From Cephalotrichum gorgonifer (taxonomy: Eukaryota; Ascomycota; Sordariomycetes; Microascales; Microascaceae): a stretch of 64,000 nt of DNA. Location: assembly GCA_900312665.1 (NCBI GenBank), contig ONZQ02000019.1, forward strand, positions 248,001 through 312,000, read 5' to 3'. The notes beneath the pieces were generated by a model. The model was not told where the DNA came from. It worked only from the letters and a program-made list of their open reading frames with translations, and did no database searches. The position numbers were made by a program, and so were the translations under genes. Positions 56,047 to 64,000 of this stretch are shown one piece after another. Position 1 is the first letter of the stretch. The number at the start of each line of letters is the position of its first letter.

Positions 56047-57224
56047 TCTTATTAACTGTTTCGCAGCAGCGCAGTCAGTGAATTCAGTATTAGACAGCTT
56101 GAGGGAAGCCCTCCGAACGCTAACTATATCTGGAGAGAAGATAAGAAAGAAAAAGATAAAAATACAGCTCGGGGACCTATCAATAACCCCCAAAACGGAT
56201 CGGAGATGATTTCGTGCAGACGAATGTGTACAGTCATTCCCCGCCTCGATTATTCTCTCAGCAATCAATACGGTGTCGCGAGTGTGGGAACGGCAATTAC
56301 TCGGCAGTTATAGCTGTCAAAAGTTCAACCTGCCGTGGACACACGATCTGTATACAGAATGCCATCAGATCTTTCCAGGACCAAAAAAAACCTGGTGAGT
56401 GCCAACGGGTGCAAGTCCTCCGCAGCATAAGGAGGATAGTGGGTGCAAGGGGCGAAAGAAGAGAAACGAACGCCTTCTCGGTTTTGATGGAAAAAAGGGG
56501 GCGAAAAAAAGGGGGGGGGGCTAAAAATGACTTTCAAGATCGATCGGCGATGCATAATCAAGCCGACGGGCTTGGTGTTGATCCTTCTTTCTCTTCGTCC
56601 TTCGTTTCTTGTTTTCTACCTTACCGCCCTGTATGTCAGCCCTTTCGAAGCAGACCGGCGCTGCTATTCTTGCATGCTGGGGTCATACCGCTGCTGTCAG
56701 CTATATATCAAAAACGTGCAATTCACACCCGGTTGGGTTCGTTCCGCTTCCGGGATTGGCGAAAGCACACGGGATGGCTTGGCTTACGTGCGCGGCTCCC
56801 TCGCTCATGTTGATCTCCATCCTCACGCTAGCCTAATCTAGTAATAATCTCGCAAAGAGCAAAGTCACCCCAAGGAAGGCACGCCATGCCCGAGAGTCGG
56901 TATTGTGTTTTCTGCATCGTATCTGTCGTTTATTTTTTTAGTCCTCCTAACAAGGCAATATTAGAGCACACCTTTTACCCATATGCTGGTCCAGTGGATT
57001 GGGTTGGCATGGCCTACAAGAAATTCGTAGGGCGAAGCATAATATGCCTTGCCGAGCCTCCTTTAATACCCGAGAATGCATGACAAGAAAAGCCATATTG
57101 GGTACTCTGGGCAGGTATAAATATCCCCAGACCGGCAGCCAACATGTTAGAGTAATCATCTAGGCCACAAGCAGTCCCATTATCCAGCTCTCTTGAATCT
57201 TTCCCCATTCTTCCTCACAGCAAC
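56047..57224. other. intergenic, 1.2 kb
   Basis: Divergent promoter region between the MCT-like gene and the esterase gene. It contains a G run (nine or more) near 56512 and an A run near 56386. No gene was seen. Confidence 0.4.
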
Positions 57225-59116
57225 ATGATGCCTACTGTATCAGTACGCTTAACGATGTCTCTCTTCTTCGCCGGCTTGCTGGCAACAGCGACAGCCGGCG
57301 CCGCCCCGTTCCCCATCGTGGAGACTACATCCGGCGCTGTCCGAGGGTTCTATCCCGAGCCAGATCTCCGCGCCTTCTTAGGGATCCCATACGCTCAGCC
57401 GCCCATCGGCTCGCTCAGGTTCCGGTCTCCCGAGCCAGTCAAGGAGAAGGCTGAAGGGTTGATTGACGCGACGTCGTTCGGGTTCTCCTGCTACCAGTGG
57501 CGCGTCGGCATTGTCGGCGCCACCGCTCTGAGCCCGACAACGGGCGAGTCGGAGAACTGCCTGACGCTGAATGTGTGGGCTTCGGCCGGGCACTCAGAAC
57601 ACCCAAAGCCTGTCTTGGTATGGATGCACGGGGGCACATTTACGGAAGGGTCGACGTCGGTTCCTAGTAAGCTCTCCAAAAATAAAACGATTTCCTGGCG
57701 TCGTATATTATTTGTTTTACTAATTAGTGGGTAATACATGTAGTGTACGACGGACAGTACCTGGCAGTCGCACACCCGGATATCATCGTTGTGACGGTCA
57801 AGTAAGCCGACCTAGGTGACACCCCACTAGACGAGCCCTCATAGAAAACGCCCTAATGTCCCGGTTCCAGCTACCGAGTTAACGTTTTCGGATTCGCCAA
57901 CTCACCCGCCGTGCCAGAGAAGAATGTCGGCCTTCGAGACCAGAGACTCGCGGTCGAGTGGCTTCGTGATAACATCGCCGCCTTCGGAGGTGATCCAGAC
58001 AAGATGGTCCTCGGTGGAGAGTCCGCCGGGGCTATGGGAACAGGGATGTTCGCCTACGCGTATCCCGACGACCCCATTGTTCGAGGCCTCATAATGGAGA
58101 GCGGAGAGGCCCCGACGATGGTGCCAGACGACGGTACCCTATGGGCTTCCCTCACAGAGACACTCGGTTGCGAATCGAGCGACCCGACAGAAGAGCTCAC
58201 CTGCATGCAGGGGGTTGACGGCTACGCGCTAAAGAGGACCCTAAGTCCGAACGAACTAAACCCTTATTCTTCCCCGCCCAAGACTAATCCCACTGTTGAC
58301 AACGTCACCTACTTTGGACCAGTTGGATACGCCGCCCTTAGTGCGGCGGGCAAGTTCGCAAGACTGGTGAGTTAGACCTGCCAAAATAGCCTCCCCAACC
58401 TTCCCCAACCCCAGGTGTGCCACTTGGGAGTCTAACACTCTCCAAGCCTGCCCTCCGCGGCATAAACAACAACGAAGGCAACGTCCTTGTCGAATTCACG
58501 CCTGAGGGCGGCCCTGTAAACCAGACCCTGGCCGACTGGCTTACCGAAATTGGGTTCAACTGTCCGGCCGCGGCCGAAGCAAGGTAGGAGAGCCTACCAT
58601 TTTGAACATTGGAGCCTGTGGCACAAGCTAACGTGCCTAAAGTGTATGGGCAGCTCATGATATTCCGTCATGGAGATACCGATACTTCGGCGAGTTTCCT
58701 TCTCTCATGATGTACGACTGGATGGGGGCCTACCATGGATGTATGCAACCACTCCTTGGGTTAGAACCTTGTAGTACATGACACCTGTATGCTGACGCCT
58801 TGTATAGCTGAGGTCGCGCTTCTCCTGGGTACCACTGATAACGTCCGCATCCGCGACTCACAGCCGAACGAGCGAGAGGCACAGAAGTACTTCCAGGATG
58901 CCGTGGTTTCATTTATCAAAGACCCGGTACAGGGTTTGGAGGACTTTGGTTGGCCGGTGTACAATCCCAATAGTGAGCGACCAACCCAAACAAGGTTTAG
59001 CCCCCGTTAGACGGCGCACTGACGATCCGGTAGCGACGAGTCTGGTGGAGTTATTCAAGGATAGCTTGCCGAACGCCACGTTTGAGGAGGGCGCCGCTTA
59101 TGATGGTGCTTGTTAA
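57225..59116 (+). CDS. secreted type-B carboxylesterase/lipase
   Basis: 492-residue enzyme with seven in-phase exons: 57225-57666, 57744-57801, 57871-58366, 58447-58583, 58643-58740, 58808-58972 and 59034-59116. The signal peptide ends near ATATAGA (start MMPT or the next Met). Family landmarks are VRGFYPEPDLRAFLGIPYAQPP, ENCLTLNVW, VLVWMHGGTF (oxyanion hole) and NYRVNVFGFA. The nucleophile is Ser218 in LGGESAGAMG. GINNNEGN holds the catalytic acid and YHGSEVALLLGT the catalytic His. It would hydrolyse ester or amide bonds of extracellular substrates. The length is slightly below the usual 520-560. Six small introns with regular signals support a functional gene. Confidence 0.9.
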
Positions 59117-59645
59117 TTCGTTTTAAAATGGATGGCATCTTCAGGGCAGATTTCGGGTCTCCTTGGCGAAGCAAGGTCTTAACACTTGTGCGATACCTAG
59201 TGTGATCCGTTATGGACCATCAGTGCCAGCCCATAGTTATTAGCCTTTTCTTTCTAGAGGGGGAAAGGATTGTTAGAATTAACATATACGAGAAGCAAGA
59301 GCAATGGGGCAGATGATGGAGAGACGAAAGAGGACAAGGCGAACAATATAAAACATATGCATGACCATTTGTTAGATTGTGTCACAGTTCGGCCTGCCGT
59401 GTCCTCTTTGAAGATGAGTCAGCATGCAAAAGCCTACCTCACGTCCCAGTACTTGCACATGTAAATCAAGTTTTGGCCAACTTTCTCATTTGCGGTTCTA
59501 ATAGTACAAAGGCCGTGACGGTTTAAGATGACCTGACACATCACTATCCCTCAACGAATCTTAAATGTCGCACGCTTTAAGGTTACGGCCTCATACTGTG
59601 AGCGGCACATTCGCGTGTGTTCTCTCCACATTCATAAGCGCTCCG
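59117..59645. other. intergenic, convergent
   Basis: 3' flanks of the esterase and propeller genes. No gene was seen. Confidence 0.4.
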
Positions 59646-60960
59646 TCACTCTAGAACCACCATTCCCATCGCATTCTTTCCCGCCACCCCATCTAACCCA
59701 AAGTGCTGGATCATCTTTGCAGTGCCTGGACCGCCTGAGACGTCAATCACGGTGACCGCTGCATCAGTCGTGCCGTTCCCAGGCGACAAGGCGTAAACAA
59801 AGTTCCCCGAAGCTTGCAGGTCGATGAGACCCGGATCACTATTGGCCGATAGATCTAGCTCCGAAATAATGCTGGCGTCCTCGACACTCATCTCGACGAC
59901 ATGGTTGACGCCGACATCGGTGACAAACGCAGTGCCCGTAGCGACGGAGATAGTAGCCCAGCAAGTAGCCGCCTGATTTTCAATTTCACCTGTCGCGAGA
60001 GTAGTAGCTTCGAGCGTTTGAGAATCGACGCTCAGGATAGTGGCGCCGAAAGCGGCGTCGGTAGCGAAGATGTTGGAGGTGCCGGGAACCACTTGCGATC
60101 CGAAGAGGACGGCAGTGCCTTCGGGGGTGCTGCGCACGTCATCTTGGGAGAGACTTGCCCTGCCGCCGCTTTCAAGTGCACACTTTACAGGGAACGCGGA
60201 TAGGAAGCCGGTCTTATTCGTAGGAGGGTCGCCTTTGACTGTAGTGAACAGTACGCTCTCGTCCTCTGAGAAGAAGGACTGCGATACGGTGTTCGTAGGC
60301 CCGACGGGTGGGGTAGTCTGGCGAAGATCAAACGGCCGCAGTCCGTCCATTGGGCCAAGGCCTTCATCCGAGAAACAGCTGCAGGATATGCCTGCGAGGG
60401 CACCAGTTGTTCCGACGCACACGAGATTGTTCTTGGCCGAGACAGCAACGGTATTAGGAAACTCGCCGGGAATTTCGATTGGGTTGCCCAAGACCGTGAG
60501 TTGTGTTGGGTCGGAGGTCGAGATAGCCAGCATGCTCAAGGTATTGGAGCCAGCATTAACGGCAAATATGTGCTACGGCGAAGACAATCTCATTAGCGAC
60601 AGTACCCCCTCGATTAAAGCTTCTGGCAAACTTGGAGTTGGATGGGCGCCTTCTTACGTTGCCTGATATGGCCAAGGCCGACGGCCCCACGAGAGCATCT
60701 GGAGTAGCAGGCTGGTTGTCGGCACTGAGAGCGACGGACCCAGCACCACCGGTTTCCGTCACAGTCCCTTGTGAAAGCGTGCCATCAGAGCCAATAGGTA
60801 TCGCAGCCACACCATTTACATCATCGTTCGTAAGGAAATAGATTGCTCGCCCAACCGCGTTGCCGCAGGATTGCGCAGGTCGAAAGGAGCTGCTCCTACC
60901 CTCCAGTGCGAAAAGGAGAAATGGTAAGAGGCAGGAAGCGAGACTGACTAGGGTAGGCAT
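59646..60960 (-). CDS. secreted lactonase-like beta-propeller protein
   Basis: 409-residue protein from minus-strand exons 60960-60658 and 60572-59646 (donor GTAAGA, acceptor CGTAG). A signal peptide (MPTLVSLASCLLPFLLFALEG) is followed by repeated beta-rich blades, including AIYFLTNDDVNGVAAIPIGSDG, HIFAVNAGSNTLSMLAIS, VAVSAKNNLVCVG, AFVTDVGVNHVVEM and GNFVYALSPG. This is the pattern of the 7-bladed lactonase / 3-carboxymuconate-cyclase-like family. The secreted fungal members are mostly uncharacterised, so lactonase activity is not shown. It converges with the esterase gene and diverges from the region leading to the SOD gene. Confidence 0.78.
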
Positions 60961-62706
60961 TGTCGTGGTGGTGTCCGGCGCCTGAAGAAGGTGATCTCAG
61001 GCCTGCTGAGAGAGAGAACTGAAGATAAGAGGGGATAGTTACGGAAATGAGGCAATAGACTTGAGATGGCTGGCATATCATCTCCATCCATCCAGGAGAG
61101 GCGACTGTATTTCTCATTTATATCCGATGCCATCTTGTATCGTGCCGTGGCCGAGGCACGCCAAACTTCATAAGGCAAGGCACGTCAATAATCCGAATTT
61201 CCGCATTTGGTATATCGCAAAGGGCTGCTGAGAACGTCCCCCCGATAATGATTTCAGAAACGCAAAACATGATGGACCAACACGTGCGCCGAGGTTGAGA
61301 GAGGATCGGCCGACTCCATGTCCGTCCCTTCAGCTCATGTACAACCAATCTGGGCTCTTGTGGGCCGTTTCCAGTCAGAAAATGGTGGTGCGATGGATGG
61401 TACTTCAAATTAGGTATGTTCAGTCACCAAAAGTAATGTTTTGTGACCGAACTGAGTTGTGTGGGACCAAAAGCTGGACTAATACCCATTGGCCCTTCAG
61501 ACATAAGGGGAAAGGGCTTGGCATCGCCGATCCTCCCCCCAAACACTTAAAAACGCCACTAATCCTTCAAGACCCCGTTTTGGTATCCTACAGGACTCAC
61601 ACAATCCAACAGGGCCCTGGTAAAATACTCCGTTTACTCAACAAAATTTCCTAATTAGGCCGATACCCCACCCCTAGACAAACTTGCCGTGTTATAGGAG
61701 ACATCGGTTATGCGGCTCTAGGTAACGCTACTCAGACCAATATTCAGGCCTACGAGCGGAGACTGTGTATGTCTTTTGCTTCTAGCCAAGAGCCCTTGTC
61801 TGTATGTACCATCATCTGTCTCCTGTAATGCCCCTGCCTTTCTGCTCAGTCCATTCCGTCCATTTCGTCCTGGAAGCCTCTGCTAGCTGGAGTTCCCCTA
61901 ACCCCCGACCCCCGCCCCCCCAGACCAACTCAATAGGAAGCGTACTGAGGTTTCATCTCGAACAGCTAGGGATGGGATGTCCGAGTCAAGAATCCAAACC
62001 GTAGAGGTAGAGGTTACTACTATACCTCGATTGGCTGTTCTGGGACAAAGCAAGACTAGACTAGCTAGAATATAAAATATAGAATATGTGCTTATTTTTT
62101 TTGGGTGTTGGTGCTTCGCCAGGACGGGTTTCGGATATGGCGCGGTCAAGATTGACTGCCCTCTTCCGCAGATCGATTAGACCAGGGGCGGGCTGATCGG
62201 TCTTGGATCTTCCGGGTTTATTGATTTGTCGAGATTACGGATCGAACTCTCCTATTTCATTCGCATCAATGGTGACCGCCAGAGCTTGCATTCTCTGATC
62301 TTCGAATGCTCTAATACTCGGCTCCAACTACCGAATCCTTTGCCGTTTTGTAGAAGTTGCTGTGCGATCCGCACACTTTTTACGATATTCGCCTTTCGGA
62401 CCGAAATTTAGTATACAGCTTTGATTAAATCGTACTAGAGGCGGGCATCGTCGCCTCCTCTATATTGGCTACAATTTATTTAGGCCATACTATGTAATCG
62501 ATCTCGAGATTTCGTTCCACGTCTTCCCTTGTTGGCACGTGAGGTAGGCAATCCTTGTATAAGTAATGCTCTTATCCTGTTGGAAAAGGTGGTATTCTTC
62601 TTCTTCTTCTCGTGAATACACCATTGTATGAGCAGCCGTTTTACTCTATCAGATTCGCTTTGAAACTCCCGCAGTGTCTACCAGGAAGGCTAACTTACTC
62701 CAACGT
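60961..62706. other. intergenic, 1.7 kb with a TTC microsatellite
   Basis: No gene found. A short (TTC)5 microsatellite lies at 62595-62610, near the promoter of the SOD gene. A C-rich stretch is at 61900-61920. Confidence 0.4.
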
Positions 62707-63420
62707 ATGCTCTCGCACGTTTTCACCGTTCTCGCCGCTGTATTGGGCGTCATCGCCCAAGGCACAGGAGAACTAGGCGACGCGATGGAGGTGATGAACA
62801 ACCCTCCAGGTGTGACGTATGTTGCCATGTTTGAGGGAAGCGAGATGAGTCCAGTCATGGGCGAAGTTGTCGCAATGGCAGATGAGTCAGGCACGGGAAT
62901 CAATTTTGAGCTCATGCTCATGGGTCTACCTGAAAACGGAGGGCCATACAGTACGGTTTCCATCATGTTGATCCCCTCATATGTCTACTAACGTATGTCT
63001 TGATGATAGGTTATCACCTCCACGCTGCGCCGGTTCCCGAGGATGGTAATTGTACTGGGACAATGGCACACCTGGATCCCTATATGCGTGGACAGAATCC
63101 TCCTTGCGACATGGAGATGCCGCAAACCTGCGAAGTCGGAGACCTCTCCGGAAAGCACGGCAAGGTCGATGGACCCGATGTTTCCAAGAGGTACCTACAT
63201 GACGCACCCCTTGCTACCAACTAACGTGATCTCGAATCTCCCGCTAACGGGGTTCGTGGATAGTTTCACAGACAAGTACGCAGCACTTGAGCCTAGCAAT
63301 GACGCGTTTTTCGGTGACCTGAGCATCGTTATCCACTACGCGAATTCGACTCGTCTAGCTTGCGCAAATTTCATGGTGGAAGAGATGCCGATGCAAGGAT
63401 CCGGTGGGCCAAGAAAGTAG
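62707..63420 (+). CDS. secreted Cu-only-type superoxide dismutase-like protein
   Basis: 193-residue protein from exons 62707-62950, 63010-63190 and 63264-63420. The start MLSHVFTVLAAVLGVIAQ gives a signal peptide; an in-frame ATG at 62674 adds a basic stretch and was rejected. Copper ligands fit His84 and His86 in YHLHAAPVP, His102 in CTGTMAHLDPY and His166 in IVIHYANSTRLACANF. CEVGDLSGKHGK follows the fungal extracellular SOD pattern. Zinc ligands of the cytosolic enzyme do not seem fully present, as in the Cu-only group. Unlike many relatives, the C-terminus (GSGGPRK) has no GPI tail, so the protein should be soluble. It would dismutate superoxide at or outside the cell wall, for example against a host burst. 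Confidence 0.85.
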
Positions 63421-64000
63421 TGGAGGGAGAAATCATACACCCCCTCGCTTACTCACGGGCGGGGTGTCGAGTTATCGGCTGCAACATAACCTCGTTTCTG
63501 GATGCCACTACTTTTGTTCGATTCTGCGGGTCCTCTCGCACTTATTCTTCTTTCGTGGTTCTACTGCGACGAAGTTATATGCTCTATTATTTCCATGTTA
63601 GTCTTACTCGGGAGATCTTCTTGACCAAATATCGTAAGGAAAGACTAGTTTCGCAGCTTCCCTCGTTGATAGTGTACCTATTACGCCGTACCTCGGGTTG
63701 AAGTTTAACTGTCTTGAGGCAAGCAAAACCAAACGAGTGGTTGCTACCTTGCATTTCAGGCTAATCTAGTCTTTGGTGGCCTGCCAGAACTAATCCCTTT
63801 CGATCCCAATAAGATATCCTTGAGACGTAGACCAGAACGACCTTCGCCTCTGGTGCGAGATTCCGACTCACAGATTCGATACACTCATGTAGCGATAGCT
63901 TTAGAGAGGGCATATCACCAACTATTAACCAACTTTCACTAACCTCCGGCTACCAAATACCGAAACAAAGACCAAGGGAGTTTAGAAGCGGTAAAGAAAG
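63421..64000. other. intergenic, window end
   Basis: 3' flank of the SOD gene. No gene was seen up to the window edge. Confidence 0.4.

Overview
The window looks like genomic DNA from a filamentous ascomycete (Pezizomycotina, probably a Sordariomycete). Genes are interrupted by short GT...AG introns, mostly 50-150 nt, often with a CTAAC/CTAAT-like branch site. There are two dispersed single-copy 5S rRNA genes of the Neurospora type. The gene content (Zn2Cys6 regulator, LaeA-like methyltransferases, CFEM protein, many secreted carbohydrate- and ester-cleaving enzymes) is typical of a plant- or litter-associated fungus. Exon structures below were worked out by hand from reading phase, splice signals and family motifs; none is backed by transcripts.

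Layout. 1-1310: 3' part of a LaeA-like methyltransferase with very small exons. 2-10.5 kb: secreted beta-trefoil protein, cupin, secreted CVNH-like protein (copy 1), secreted But2-C-like protein and a two-domain fungal protein of unknown function. 11-19.6 kb: TenA-like protein, secreted sialidase/KDNase, a 5S pseudogene next to an intact 5S gene, a four-TM membrane protein, a gene relic whose internal stops are all TAG, and a cutinase-family esterase. 19.6-26.6 kb: a decayed tandem repeat, a GPI-anchored Ser/Thr/Pro-rich protein, an SGNH hydrolase and CVNH-like copy 2. 27.4-31.3 kb: secreted aldose 1-epimerase and GH43 glycosidase.

32.3-50.6 kb resembles a small secondary-metabolite cluster. 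It holds a second LaeA-like methyltransferase, a 1689-residue adenylation-carrier-membrane-hexapeptide protein with the layout of epsilon-poly-lysine synthetase, a SesB-like alpha/beta hydrolase, a TPR relic of an NLR-like gene, and a DHA-type MFS exporter divergent from a Zn2Cys6 transcription factor. A second 5S gene lies between the methyltransferase and the synthetase. 51-64 kb carries a CFEM protein, a GNAT acetyltransferase, an MCT-type transporter, a secreted type-B carboxylesterase, a secreted lactonase-like beta-propeller and a secreted Cu-only-type superoxide dismutase.

About half of the window is non-coding. These stretches contain short decayed repeats but no intact transposon that I could recognise. 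I saw no tRNA gene or CRISPR array, but a covariance-model scan was not possible.
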